This document shows, one piece after another, positions 1-8,711 of a stretch of 64,000 nucleotides of DNA. The notes beneath the pieces are model-generated. The model saw only the letters and a program-made list of their open reading frames with translations, had not been told where the DNA came from and searched no databases. Origin of the DNA: CAZJFH01 sp964545205. GTDB taxonomy: Bacteria > Pseudomonadota > Alphaproteobacteria > Rhodospirillales > Magnetospirillaceae. The position numbers and the translations under genes are program-made. The stretch lies in assembly GCA_964545205.1 (NCBI GenBank), contig CAZJFH010000019.1:14449-78448 (forward strand), given 5' to 3'. Every line of letters begins with the position of its first letter. The stretch's first letter is position 1.

Positions 1-1
1 G

Positions 2-568
2 CGGCGCGACCACGCCTTTCCCGCCGCCGACACGCCGCCGGCGCTGGTCGTCACCGCCCGCCGCGCCAAGCCGCAGCCGCCGGCCCAGGCCGAGAACGGC
101 GTCAAGGTCGTCACGCTGCCCGACATCCGCTGGAAGCGTTGCGACATCAAGACGATCGGGCTGCTGCCGAACGTGCTCGCCAAGCAGGCGGCCAAGGAGG
201 CCGGCGCCTTCGAGGCGTGGCTGGTCGACGACGCCGGCTTCGTGACCGAGGCCGCCGCCAGCAACGCCTGGATCGTCACCGAGGACGGCGAACTGGTCAC
301 CCGGCAACTCGACCAGCGCATCCTGGGCGGCGTCACCCGCATGACCGTGCGCGACATCGCCGAGGGCATGGGCCTGCGCACGGTCGAGCGGCCGTTCACC
401 GTGGCCGAGGCCAAGGCGGCGCGCGAGGCGTTCGTCACCGGAACGACCTCGCTGGTGATGCCGGTGGTCCGCATCGACGACGACCCGGTCGGCGACGGCA
501 AGCCGGGAGCCTTCGCCCGGCGCCTGCGCGCCGCCTATGCCGAGGCGATGCGGGAGGGCCGGGTATGA
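2..568 (+). CDS. D-amino acid aminotransferase, C-terminal part (cut by window start)
   Basis: PLP-dependent fold-IV aminotransferase of the D-alanine transaminase/branched-chain type, which moves an amino group between D-amino acids and 2-oxo acids in the cytoplasm. The frame is open from base 2 and the start lies outside the window. Visible family blocks are an IRWKRCDIKT segment followed by LLPNVLAKQ, then TEAAASNAWIV, which lies around the cofactor-binding region, and a C-terminal FVTGTTSLVMPV block. The stop overlaps the next start as ATGA, so the pair is probably co-translated. Position upstream of hfq-hflX is common in Rhodospirillales. The exact substrate (D-Ala or another D-amino acid) cannot be read from the fragment. 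Confidence 0.85.
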   Translation, partial: RRDHAFPAADTPPALVVTARRAKPQPPAQAENGVKVVTLPDIRWKRCDIKTIGLLPNVLAKQAAKEAGAFEAWLVDDAGFVTEAAASNAWIVTEDGELVTRQLDQRILGGVTRMTVRDIAEGMGLRTVERPFTVAEAKAAREAFVTGTTSLVMPVVRIDDDPVGDGKPGAFARRLRAAYAEAMREGRV

Positions 569-1245
569 ACCGCGGCCTGCCGAAACCGCGCGCCATCGTC
601 TTCGACTGGGACAACACCCTGATCGACAGCTGGGAGTGCATCCGCGCCGCCACCAACAGCACCCTGCGGCACATGGGCCACGAGGAATGGAGCCTGGAGG
701 AGACCCGCCGCCGGGTCGCCGCCTCGCTCAGGGACTCGTTCCCGGTGCTGTTCGGCGACCGCTGGGAGGAGGCGCGGGACCATTTCTACGCCACCTTCCG
801 CGCCATCCATCTCGACCACCTGCGGCCGCTGCCCCATGCCGAGCGCATGCTGGGCGAGATGCGCGACCACGGCGTCTATCTGGCGGTGGTCAGCAACAAG
901 AACGGCGTCTTCCTGCGCCGCGAGGCCGAGCGGCTGGGCTGGGACCGCTATTTCGGCCGTCTGGTCGGCGCCACCGACGCGCCCGCCGACAAGCCGTCGC
1001 CCGAGCCGGTCAGGATGGCGCTCGCCGGCTCGGGGATCGCGCCGGGGCCGGACGTCTGGTTCGTCGGCGACGCCGCCATCGACATGCACTGCGCGCTCAA
1101 TTCCGGCTGCACCCCGGTGCTGGTGCGGGAGATCGCGCCCGAGCCCGACGAATTCGCGGCGCATCCCCCGAATTGCCATCTTGCCGACTGCGGCGAATTC
1201 GCCGATCTTGTGCGCGAACTATTGGTTCCCATATCCGGCTTTTGA
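565..1245 (+). CDS. HAD-family hydrolase (phosphoglycolate phosphatase-like)
   Basis: Cytoplasmic phosphatase of the HAD superfamily, 226 aa. Motif I is VFDWDNTLIDS near residue 13, with nucleophile and acid/base Asp in DWD. Motif II is the VVSNK block near residue 110, and motif III/IV is the KPSPEP lysine followed by WFVGDAAIDM. A helical cap lies between motifs I and II, as in phosphoglycolate phosphatases. The start is fixed by the 4-base ATGA overlap with the aminotransferase. The substrate is unknown; phosphoglycolate or another small phosphoester is inferred only from fold and size. Confidence 0.87.
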   Translation: MNRGLPKPRAIVFDWDNTLIDSWECIRAATNSTLRHMGHEEWSLEETRRRVAASLRDSFPVLFGDRWEEARDHFYATFRAIHLDHLRPLPHAERMLGEMRDHGVYLAVVSNKNGVFLRREAERLGWDRYFGRLVGATDAPADKPSPEPVRMALAGSGIAPGPDVWFVGDAAIDMHCALNSGCTPVLVREIAPEPDEFAAHPPNCHLADCGEFADLVRELLVPISGF

Positions 1246-1320
1246 TGCTAACCAGGGCGGGATCGCGGAGAAAACTCTCCTGCGTCGTTTAGGGGCAATA
1301 AAGAGAACGGGGCCATACCC

Positions 1321-1575
1321 ATGTCGTCAGAAAAATCGCAGAACGTTCAGGACGTGTTCCTGAACTATATTCGCAAGAACAAGACCCCGGTGACGATTTT
1401 CCTGGTGAACGGCGTCAAGCTGCAAGGGATCGTGACGTGGTTTGACAACTTCTCGGTTCTGCTGCGCCGCGACGGGCACACCCAGCTCGTCTACAAGCAT
1501 GCCATTTCGACCGTGATGCCGTCGGCGCCGATCCAGCTGTTCGAACCGGCGGCCAAAGAATCGGCCGAAGAGTAG
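1321..1575 (+). CDS. hfq: RNA chaperone Hfq
   Basis: Ring-forming Sm-like RNA chaperone that pairs small RNAs with mRNAs. The protein is 84 aa, the usual length in alphaproteobacteria. The Sm1 motif includes VTIFLVNGVKLQGIVTWFD and the Sm2 motif is the YKHAIST segment, with the conserved YKH at residues 58-60. A short acidic tail ends in ESAEE. It is followed after three bases by the TTG start of hflX, the classic hfq-hflX pair. The 75 bases upstream hold its leader; a purine stretch (AAAGAGAACGGGG) precedes the ATG by about 10 bases. Confidence 0.97.
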   Translation: MSSEKSQNVQDVFLNYIRKNKTPVTIFLVNGVKLQGIVTWFDNFSVLLRRDGHTQLVYKHAISTVMPSAPIQLFEPAAKESAEE

Positions 1576-1578
1576 CCG

Positions 1579-2880
1579 TTGGGCGATCCCGTCGACAGGA
1601 CTCCGCCGACCGCGACAACCTGCCTCGTCGTGCGCCCGGTGCCGAAGGCGGCGGGCGACGGCGGTCGCCTGCCCGAGGCGCAGCTCGACGAGGCGGTCGG
1701 GCTGGCCCAGGCCATCTCGCTCGACGTCGTCCATTCCGAGACGGTGATGCTGGCGAAGCCGCGGCCGGCGACCCTGCTCGGCCAGGGCACGGTCGACCGC
1801 CTGCGCGAGATTGTCGAGGACGCCAAGGTCGCCGTCGCCGTCGTCGACACCCATCTTTCGCCGGTCCAGCAGCGCAATCTCGAACGCGCCTGGAAGTGCA
1901 AGGTCATCGACCGCACCGGCCTGATCCTCGAGATCTTCGGCGAGCGGGCGCGGACCCGCGAGGGCCGGCTGCAGGTCGAGCTGGCGGCGCTGTCCTACCA
2001 GGCCAGCCGGCTGGTGCGGTCCTGGACCCACCTCGAGCGCCAGCGCGGCGGCTTCGGCTTCATGGGCGGCCCCGGCGAGACCCAGATCGAGGCCGACCGC
2101 CGCATGATCCGCGAGCGCATGGCCAAGCTCAAGAAGGAGCTGGAAGAGGTCAAGCGCACCCGCGAGCTGCACCGCAAGGCGCGCCGCCGGGTGCCTTACC
2201 CGATCATCGCGCTGGTCGGCTACACCAACGCCGGCAAGTCGACCCTGTTCAACACCATCACCCGCGCCGACGTCGTCGCCGAGGACCAGCTGTTCGCGAC
2301 CCTGGACCCGACGATGCGCCGCCTCGACCTGCCGAGCGGCCGGCGCACCATCCTGTCGGACACCGTCGGCTTCGTCTCGGACCTGCCGCACGAGCTGGTC
2401 GCCGCCTTCCGCGCCACCCTGGAGGAGGTGCTGGAGGCCGACGTGCTGGTGCATGTCCGCGACGTCCACCATCCCGACAGCGCCGAACAGAAGCAGGACG
2501 TCGAGACGGTGCTGCGCGAGATCGGCATTCCCGAGCACGTCGAGGCGATCGAGGTGCTCAACAAGATCGACCTGCTCGGCGACAACGCCCGCACCGAGGT
2601 CGAGAACCAGTCGGCGCGCGACATCCGCATGGTGCCGCTGTCGGCGCGGACCGGGGAGGGGACCGGGGCGCTGCTGGCCGCCATCGACGCCCGCCTGTCC
2701 GAGCAGCGCCGCGTCGTCGCCGTCGACGTGCCGCTGGGCGACGGCGCCACCATCGCCTGGCTCTACCGCCACGGCGAGGTGATCGAGCGCAGCGACGACG
2801 AGGAGGCGGCGCATATCCGCGTCCGCCTCGACGCCGCCGACGCCGCCCGCTTCCAGCGCCGCATCGAGGGCGAGCCGTGA
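1579..2880 (+). CDS. hflX: Ribosome-associated GTPase HflX
   Basis: Ribosome-splitting and rescue GTPase, 433 aa. The N-terminal HflX domain contains the glycine-rich RGGFGFMGGPGETQIE block at about residues 155-170. A coiled linker follows, then a TRAFAC G-domain with G1 GYTNAGKST near residue 213, G3 DTVGFVSDLPHELVAAF and G4 NKID near residue 328. The chosen start is TTG three bases after the hfq stop. No ATG fits before the conserved CLVVRPV segment, so a weak start coupled to hfq translation is likely. Its stop overlaps the next start (TGATG). Confidence 0.95.
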   Translation: MGDPVDRTPPTATTCLVVRPVPKAAGDGGRLPEAQLDEAVGLAQAISLDVVHSETVMLAKPRPATLLGQGTVDRLREIVEDAKVAVAVVDTHLSPVQQRNLERAWKCKVIDRTGLILEIFGERARTREGRLQVELAALSYQASRLVRSWTHLERQRGGFGFMGGPGETQIEADRRMIRERMAKLKKELEEVKRTRELHRKARRRVPYPIIALVGYTNAGKSTLFNTITRADVVAEDQLFATLDPTMRRLDLPSGRRTILSDTVGFVSDLPHELVAAFRATLEEVLEADVLVHVRDVHHPDSAEQKQDVETVLREIGIPEHVEAIEVLNKIDLLGDNARTEVENQSARDIRMVPLSARTGEGTGALLAAIDARLSEQRRVVAVDVPLGDGATIAWLYRHGEVIERSDDEEAAHIRVRLDAADAARFQRRIEGEP

Positions 2881-3650
2881 TGGTCGAGGTCGCCCGGGTC
2901 ACCGAGATCATCCGCGCGGTCGCCCGGGCCGAGATCATGCCGCGCTTTCGCAATCTCGCCGCCCACCAGATCCGCGAAAAGAGCCCCAACAACCTGGTCA
3001 CCGAGGCCGACACCGAGTCGGAGAAGGCGCTGGAGCGCGAATTGACGGCGCTGCTGCCCGGCGCGCTGGTCGTCGGCGAGGAGGCGGTGGCGCACGACGC
3101 CGGCGTGCTCGACGCGCTGAAGGGCGAGGCGCCGGTCTGGGTGCTCGATCCCGTCGACGGCACCTCTAACTTCGCCCACGGCCGGCCGACCTTCGGCGTC
3201 ATCGTCGCCCTGGTCCAGGGCGGCCGCACGCTGGCCGGCTGGATTCACGATCCCGTCAACGACGTCACCGCGACGGTCGAGCGCGGGCAGGGGGCGTGGA
3301 TCGGCGAGCGCCGCCTGCGCTGCGCCCCGGCGGCGCCGATTTCCGAGATGGTCGGTTCGCTCGGCTACCGCCGCTCGAAGCAACTGGCCGGGAAGGTGCG
3401 CCGCCTGGTCCGCCAGGGCGCCGTGGCGCACGACTATATCGGGCTGGCCAGCGGCGCCATCCACTTCGCCTACTACAACCGCCTATCGCCCTGGGACCAC
3501 GCCGCCGGCGTGCTGATGTTCCAGGAGGCCGGCGGCTTCGCCCAGCTCCTCGACGGCAGCCCCTACCGTCCGGCGCCCAGCCCGGTCGGCGTGCTGCTGG
3601 CCCCCGACGAGGGCTGCTGGAACGAGCTCAGGGCCTGGATCGAGCCCTAG
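2880..3650 (+). CDS. Inositol monophosphatase family protein
   Basis: Mg-dependent sugar-phosphate phosphatase, 256 aa, of the SuhB/HisN/CysQ superfamily. The metal-binding motifs are visible: VGEEA (motif I) near residue 65, WVLDPVDGTSNF (motif II) near residues 88-99 and SPWDHAAGVL (motif III) near residue 204. The ATG overlaps the hflX stop by one base, placing the gene in the hfq-hflX unit. Substrate could be inositol-1-phosphate, histidinol phosphate or 3'-phosphoadenosine phosphate; the sequence alone does not decide. Confidence 0.9.
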   Translation: MVEVARVTEIIRAVARAEIMPRFRNLAAHQIREKSPNNLVTEADTESEKALERELTALLPGALVVGEEAVAHDAGVLDALKGEAPVWVLDPVDGTSNFAHGRPTFGVIVALVQGGRTLAGWIHDPVNDVTATVERGQGAWIGERRLRCAPAAPISEMVGSLGYRRSKQLAGKVRRLVRQGAVAHDYIGLASGAIHFAYYNRLSPWDHAAGVLMFQEAGGFAQLLDGSPYRPAPSPVGVLLAPDEGCWNELRAWIEP

Positions 3651-3710
3651 GTCCGCCAACAGGCCCGAAAACCGCCAGCCGAAGCCGCATCGCGCCGCTA
3701 TGATGGCGGC

Positions 3711-5162
3711 ATGGACCTCGACCACGACGCCTGCTACCGCGCCCTGGCAACCCGCGACGCCCGCTTCGACGGGCGGTTCTACACCGGCGTTCGCAGCACC
3801 GGCGTGTTCTGCCGGCCGATCTGCCCGGCGCGCACGCCGAAGCCCGAGCACTGCGTGTTCCTGCCCAGCGCCGCAGCGGCGATCGCCGCCGGCTTCCGCC
3901 CCTGCCTGCGCTGCCGGCCGGAGATCGCGCCGGGCGTCGCCGGCTGGCGCGGCACGGCCAACACCGTCTCGCGCGCCCTGCGCCTGATCGCCGAAGGCGC
4001 GCTCGACGAGGGCGGCGTCGAGGACCTGGCGGCGCGTCTCGGCGTCGGCGGGCGCTACCTGCGGCGGCTGTTCGAGCGCCATCTCGGCGCCTCGCCCTCG
4101 GCGGTGGCGCGCAGCCATCGCGTCCTGTTCGCCAGGACGCTGATCGGCGAGACCATGCTGCCGATGACCGAGGTGGCGCTGGCCGCCGGCTTCGGCAGCA
4201 TCCGGCAGTTCAACGCCGCCATCCGCCGAAGCTGCGGCCGCTCGCCCACCGAGTTGCGGCGCCGTCGCGCCGGCGCGGATGCCGGCACCGCCGCGGTCAC
4301 CCTCAGGCTGCCCTACGTGTCGCCCTACGATTGGGACGCGATGGTCGGCTTCCTCGGCCCGCGGGCGCTGCCCGGGGTCGAACTGGTCGAGGCCGGCCGC
4401 TATCGCCGCAATTTCGCGCTCGACGGCGGCGCCGGCCGGGTCGAGGTGCGGCCGTCCGCGCACGGTGACTGGCTCGAGGCGACGGTCACCGCGAGGCCGG
4501 TCACCGTGCTGGCTTCGGTGATCGGACGCCTGCGCGCCCTGTTCGACCTCGACGCCGACATCGCCGCCATCGCATCCGATCTTGGCCGCGACCCCAGGCT
4601 GGCGCCGCTGGTCGCCGCCCGCCCCGGCTTGCGCGTGCCCGGCGCCTGGGACGGCTTCGAGCTGGCGGTGCGGGCGATCCTCGGCCAGCAGGTCAGCGTC
4701 GTCGCCGCGACGACCCTGGCCGGACGGCTGGTCGCGGCGTTCGGCGAGCCCTCGGGCGATGCCGACCTGCCGGTCCTGTTCCCGCGCGCCGAAATTCTCG
4801 CCTCGGCCGACCTCGCGGGGATCGGCCTGCCCCGCGCCCGGGCGGCGGCGATCTCGGCCCTCGCCGCGGCGGTGGCCGCCGATCCCGACCTGCTGCGGCC
4901 GGTCGGCAGCCTCGAGGCCACCACCGCGCGCCTGACCCGGCTGCCGGGGATCGGCGGCTGGACGGCGCAGTACGTCGCCATGCGCGCCCTGCGCGAGCCC
5001 GACGCCTTCCCGCACCCCGACATCGGCCTGCTGCGGGCGATGGCGACCGGGCAGGGGCGCCCGAGTCCGGCCGAACTGGCGACCGCCGCCGAGGCCTGGC
5101 GGCCGTGGCGCGCCTATGCCGCCCTGCACCTGTGGACAAAGGACGCCGCGCCATGGCCCTGA
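3711..5162 (+). CDS. alkA: Ada/AraC/AlkA fusion: DNA-3-methyladenine glycosylase with regulatory N-terminus
   Basis: Alkylation-repair protein of 483 aa. Domain 1 (about 1-75) is the Ada zinc/methyl-acceptor domain with Cys in GVFCRPICPA and CLRC. Domain 2 (about 85-185) is an AraC-type HTH with the GSIRQFNAAIRRSCGRSP helix. Domain 3 (about 195-483) is an AlkA N-terminal plus HhH-GPD glycosylase with LPGIGGWTAQYVAM and the catalytic Asp in PHPDIGLL. Methylphosphotriester repair at the Ada cysteine would make it a transcription activator, as in E. coli Ada. It overlaps the downstream methyltransferase by 10 bases, so sensor, glycosylase and methyltransferase are one operon. Confidence 0.93.
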   Translation: MDLDHDACYRALATRDARFDGRFYTGVRSTGVFCRPICPARTPKPEHCVFLPSAAAAIAAGFRPCLRCRPEIAPGVAGWRGTANTVSRALRLIAEGALDEGGVEDLAARLGVGGRYLRRLFERHLGASPSAVARSHRVLFARTLIGETMLPMTEVALAAGFGSIRQFNAAIRRSCGRSPTELRRRRAGADAGTAAVTLRLPYVSPYDWDAMVGFLGPRALPGVELVEAGRYRRNFALDGGAGRVEVRPSAHGDWLEATVTARPVTVLASVIGRLRALFDLDADIAAIASDLGRDPRLAPLVAARPGLRVPGAWDGFELAVRAILGQQVSVVAATTLAGRLVAAFGEPSGDADLPVLFPRAEILASADLAGIGLPRARAAAISALAAAVAADPDLLRPVGSLEATTARLTRLPGIGGWTAQYVAMRALREPDAFPHPDIGLLRAMATGQGRPSPAELATAAEAWRPWRAYAALHLWTKDAAPWP

Positions 5163-5755
5163 CGCTCGAAACCGTCGACTCCGCCCTCGGAACGATCCTC
5201 GTCGTCTCCGACGGCCGCGCCCTGCGCGCCGTCGACTTCGCCGATTGCGAGGCCCGGATGATGGCGCTGCTGAAGGCCCGCGACCCGGCCCCGCGCCTGC
5301 GCGACGGCGGCGGCACCTCGGCCTTCTGCGACGCCATCCGCGGCTATCTCGCCGGCGAGTTCGCCGCCCTCGACCCGCTGCCGGCCGAGCCCGGCGGCAC
5401 CGCCTTCCAGCGCCGCGTCTGGACCGAATTGCGCCGCATCCCCGCCGGCGCCACCACCACCTACGGCGCCCTGGCCGCCCGCCTCGGCGCTCCCACCGCC
5501 AGCCGCGCCGTCGGCCGCGCCAACGCGCTCAACCCGATCGCGATCGTCGTGCCGTGCCACCGGGTGATCGGGGCGGGCGGGGCGCTGACGGGCTACGCCG
5601 GCGGGGTCGAGCGGAAACGGTGGTTGCTGGCGCATGAGGGGAGAGACGCTGGCGGATGGGGTGGGATTCGAACCCACGGAGGGCGTGAACCCTCGCCGGT
5701 TTTCAAGACCGGTGCCATAAACCGCTCGGCCACCCATCCGGACCCGTTTCGATAG
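5153..5755 (+). CDS. ogt: Methylated-DNA--protein-cysteine methyltransferase (Ogt/Ada-C type) with odd C-terminus
   Basis: Suicide enzyme that removes O6-methyl groups from guanine onto its own cysteine. The active-site PCHRV lies near residue 133, preceded by the GRANALNPIAIVV wing and TTYGALA helix. The ATG lies inside the end of alkA. After KRWLLAHEGRDAGG, where family members normally finish, the frame continues about 30 codons through DNA that is the complement of a tRNA-Ser gene and stops at 5755. The last residues are therefore antisense tRNA sequence. Either the protein carries this tail or the frame has lost a native stop. Confidence 0.88.
   Translation: MALTLETVDSALGTILVVSDGRALRAVDFADCEARMMALLKARDPAPRLRDGGGTSAFCDAIRGYLAGEFAALDPLPAEPGGTAFQRRVWTELRRIPAGATTTYGALAARLGAPTASRAVGRANALNPIAIVVPCHRVIGAGGALTGYAGGVERKRWLLAHEGRDAGGWGGIRTHGGREPSPVFKTGAINRSATHPDPFR
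5650..5739 (-). tRNA. tRNA-Ser, anticodon UGA, CCA encoded
   Basis: On the minus strand the acceptor arm GGATGGG (5' end at 5739) pairs with CCCATCC (5654-5660), followed by discriminator G and an encoded CCA (5652-5650). The anticodon loop is CTTGAAA between ACCGG-type arms, giving anticodon UGA for codon UCA. A long variable arm (GAGGG...CCCTC) marks class II tRNA-Ser, and the T loop is TTCGAAT. It lies inside the last 35 codons of the opposite-strand ogt frame. Confidence 0.96.
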
Positions 5756-5818
5756 CGCGTCGCGGCGGGAGGGGCAAGGGCTGTTGTCGGGCGGGCTCGC
5801 GCGCGCTATCACCAGCGG

Positions 5819-6595
5819 ATGAGCTTCGTCGTCTCCAAGCTTCTGTGGCCCATCGCGCAGCCCGGCGGGCTGGCGCTGCTGCTGCTGGTCGTCGGCGCCG
5901 GGCTGCTGTGGCTGGGGCGGGCGCGGGCGGGGCGGGTGCTGGTCGGCGTCGCCGCGCTGGTGCTGGTCGGCTTCGGCGTGCTGCCGGCCGGCGACTGGCT
6001 GATCCGGCCGCTGGAGCAGCGCTTCGCGGCGGCGCCGCTGCCCGAGCGCGTCGACGGCATCGTCGTGCTCGGCGGCGCCGTGCAGCCGGTCCAGACCGCC
6101 ATCCACGGCCGGCCGGCGCTCAACGACGCCGCCGAGCGCATGACCGCCTTCGTCGGGCTGGCGCGGCGGCATCCCGAGGCGAAGCTCGTGTTTACAGGCG
6201 GTTCCGGCTCGTTGCTGACCCAAGGCCTCAAGGAGGCCGCGGTGGCGCGGGCGCTGTTCGCCGAGCTCGGCCTCGATCCCGACCGCGTCGTCTACGAGGC
6301 GGAGTCGCGCAACACCTGGGAAAACGCGGTGCTGACCAAGGCCCTGGTCGCGCCGGCGCCGGGCGAGACCTGGGTGCTGGTGACCTCGGCCTTCCACATG
6401 CCGCGGTCGATGGGCATCTTCCGAAAGGTCGGCTGGCCGGTGCTGCCGCACCCGGTCGATTTCCGCGCCGGGGCGGGCGGCTGGCGCTTCGCGCTGCCCG
6501 ACGAGACCGTCGCCGTCGCCGTCCACGAATGGTTAGGACTTCTGGCGTACCGTGCCCTGGGCCGGACCGACGCGTTGTTTCCCGGCCCCAACTAG
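5819..6595 (+). CDS. YdcF/SanA-like membrane protein (DUF218)
   Basis: Inner-membrane protein of 258 aa. Two hydrophobic helices at about residues 15-35 and 38-58 anchor it. The periplasmic DUF218 domain follows, with VDGIVVLGGAV near residue 80, the LVFTGGSG block and the SRNTWENAV helix near residue 160, then LVTSAFHMPRSMGIF near residue 190. The family includes E. coli YdcF, SanA and ElyC; the last two act in envelope barrier function and lipid II or ECA handling. The neighbours are murein enzymes, which fits an envelope role, but the substrate is not known. Confidence 0.85.
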   Translation: MSFVVSKLLWPIAQPGGLALLLLVVGAGLLWLGRARAGRVLVGVAALVLVGFGVLPAGDWLIRPLEQRFAAAPLPERVDGIVVLGGAVQPVQTAIHGRPALNDAAERMTAFVGLARRHPEAKLVFTGGSGSLLTQGLKEAAVARALFAELGLDPDRVVYEAESRNTWENAVLTKALVAPAPGETWVLVTSAFHMPRSMGIFRKVGWPVLPHPVDFRAGAGGWRFALPDETVAVAVHEWLGLLAYRALGRTDALFPGPN

Positions 6596-6663
6596 CGGCC
6601 ACGTTGCGGGCCTCCCGCCGCTGTGGCACAACGACTCCCGCTGATCCCCCTCGGAGGAACCGC

Positions 6664-7641
6664 ATGATCCGGCTTCGCCTCGCCGCGCTCGCTTCCATCG
6701 CCGCCATCGCCGCCGCCGCGCCCGCCGCCGCCCAGCCGGCCGAGTTCGGCAGCTTCGTCCAGGACCTGCGCGCCGAGGCCAAGGCGCAAGGCATCTCCGA
6801 GCGGGCGCTGAACGCGGCGCTGACCGGCATCGAGCCGATCCCGCGGGTCATCGAGCTCGACCGCAAGCAGCCCGAGTTCACGCTGACCTTCCAGCAGTAT
6901 CTCGACCGCACGGTGACCGCGAATCGCGTCGCCCGCGGCCGCAAGCTGATGAACCAGCACGCCGACCTGCTGCGCCGCGTCGAGGCCGAATACGGCGTGC
7001 AGCCGCGCTTCATCGTCGCGCTGTGGGGCATGGAGACCGATTTCGGCCGCATCACCGGCGGCTTCCCGGTGATCCCGGCGCTGGCGACCCTGGCCTGGGA
7101 CGGCCGCCGCAGCGCCTTCTTCCGCAAGGAGCTGATGAACGCGCTGAAGATCATCGACGGCGGCCACATCGCCGCCGACAAGATGACCGGCTCGTGGGCC
7201 GGCGCCATGGGCCAGCCGCAGTTCATGCCGTCGAGCTTCAACAACTTCGCCCAGGACTTCGACGGCGACGGCCGCCGCGACATCTGGCACACGCTGCCCG
7301 ACGTCTTCGCCTCGGCCGCCAACTACCTGGCCAAGCACGGCTGGCATGGCGACCAGACCTGGGGCCGCCCGGTGACGATTCCGGCCGGGCTCGACGCCGG
7401 GCTGATCGGCACCGGCGTCTCCAAGCCCCTGGCCGAATGGAGCCGTCTGGGGATTCGGCGCGCCGACGGCGGCCCGATTCCCGTCGTCGCCGGCATGGAC
7501 GCCTCGCTGGTGCGTCCCGAGGACGGAAAGGGCCCGGCCTTCCTGGTCTACGACAACTGGCGCGCAATCATGAAGTGGAACCGCAGCGTCTTCTACGCGA
7601 CCGCGGTCGGGATTCTTGCCGATCGTCTCGGCAATCTGTAA
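6664..7641 (+). CDS. Lytic murein transglycosylase, MltB family
   Basis: Periplasmic enzyme cleaving the MurNAc-GlcNAc bond of peptidoglycan with 1,6-anhydro product, 325 aa. A signal peptide of about 23 residues ends at APAAAQP. The catalytic Glu is in FIVALWGMETDFGRITG near residue 125, and the family motif GSWAGAMGQPQFMPSSF follows near residues 178-194. There is no lipobox, so it is likely soluble rather than a lipoprotein like MltB. GGAGG lies seven bases before the ATG. It precedes rlpA, another septal or lateral-wall peptidoglycan enzyme. Confidence 0.94.
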   Translation: MIRLRLAALASIAAIAAAAPAAAQPAEFGSFVQDLRAEAKAQGISERALNAALTGIEPIPRVIELDRKQPEFTLTFQQYLDRTVTANRVARGRKLMNQHADLLRRVEAEYGVQPRFIVALWGMETDFGRITGGFPVIPALATLAWDGRRSAFFRKELMNALKIIDGGHIAADKMTGSWAGAMGQPQFMPSSFNNFAQDFDGDGRRDIWHTLPDVFASAANYLAKHGWHGDQTWGRPVTIPAGLDAGLIGTGVSKPLAEWSRLGIRRADGGPIPVVAGMDASLVRPEDGKGPAFLVYDNWRAIMKWNRSVFYATAVGILADRLGNL

Positions 7642-7696
7642 GGTGACCCTCGGCTACCCCATACGGGGTAGCGCTTAGGAGGGAGCACCACCAGAT

Positions 7697-8632
7697 ATGC
7701 GCGCCAAGGTCGTCCGCACCGCCCTGTTGCTGGCCGTCGGCGCCGCGCTGGGGGCGTGCTCGGAGACCAATCTGGTCCTGCACGCCGCCAAGACCGCCCA
7801 GGAGCAGCCGGAGCGCGGATACTACAAGATCGGCAAGCCCTATCAGATCAAGGGCGTCTGGTACTACCCGGCCGAGGACTACGACTACGAGGAGACCGGC
7901 ATCGCCTCGTGGTACGGCAGCGACTTCCACGGCAAGGAGACCGCCAACGGCGAGATCTTCGACATGAACGCCGTCAGCGCCGCCCACCGCACCCTGCCGA
8001 TGCCGAGCTTCGCCCGGGTGACCAATCTCGACAACGGCCGCAGCATCATCGTGCGCGTCAACGACCGCGGGCCCTACGCCCACGGCCGCATCATCGACCT
8101 GTCGCGGCGCGCGGCCCAGCTCCTGGGCTTCGAGACCCAGGGCACGACCCGGGTGCGGGTCAAGATCATGGCCGAGGAAAGCCGCCGGATCGCCGCGCGC
8201 ATGATGGGCCGCGAGCCCGATCCGTCGCCGGCGCCGGTGGCGGCGCCGCGGGTGACGGTCGCCGCCGAGATCCTGCCGCCGCCCGGCAGCACCGAGGCGC
8301 CGAAGCCGGTCGCCCCGGCGCCGGTGGTCGAGCGCGCCGCCTACCGGCCGGCGCCCGACCCGTCGAACGCCGAGCAGAAGGTCGATCACGAGGCGGTGCG
8401 GCCGACCAGCGTCTATGTCCAGGCCGGCGCCTTCCGCGAATTCGACAACGCCAACCGGGTCAACGCGCGGCTGTCCGCGATGGGCAGGGCGGCGATCAGC
8501 CAGACCGTGGTCGACGGCATGGACCTCTATCGCGTCCGCCTGGGGCCGCTGGCCACCGTCGACGAAGCGGATAGGATGCTCGACCTGGTGATCGGCGCCG
8601 GTTACCCTGACGCCCGGGTAGTAGTCGATTAA
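7697..8632 (+). CDS. rlpA: RlpA-like septal lipoprotein with SPOR domain
   Basis: Outer-membrane lipoprotein of 311 aa. The signal peptide ends in lipobox LGAC near residue 22. The double-psi beta-barrel domain (about 70-160) has GIASWYGSDFHGKETANGE, the conserved AAHRTLPMPS block and VRVNDRGPYAHGRIIDLS. In Pseudomonas RlpA this domain cleaves glycan strands lacking stem peptides. A Pro/Ala-rich linker leads to a C-terminal SPOR domain (about 235-311; VYVQAGAFREFDNANRV), which binds denuded glycan at division sites. RBS AGGAGGG lies about 15 bases upstream. Confidence 0.92.
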   Translation: MRAKVVRTALLLAVGAALGACSETNLVLHAAKTAQEQPERGYYKIGKPYQIKGVWYYPAEDYDYEETGIASWYGSDFHGKETANGEIFDMNAVSAAHRTLPMPSFARVTNLDNGRSIIVRVNDRGPYAHGRIIDLSRRAAQLLGFETQGTTRVRVKIMAEESRRIAARMMGREPDPSPAPVAAPRVTVAAEILPPPGSTEAPKPVAPAPVVERAAYRPAPDPSNAEQKVDHEAVRPTSVYVQAGAFREFDNANRVNARLSAMGRAAISQTVVDGMDLYRVRLGPLATVDEADRMLDLVIGAGYPDARVVVD

Positions 8633-8711
8633 CCTCCTTGCGGCAGAATCGGGGTCCGTCCGGGGCGTCCCGTCCGCGGGAGCCGTAGCCATTCAGCGCA
8701 GGGTACATCCG

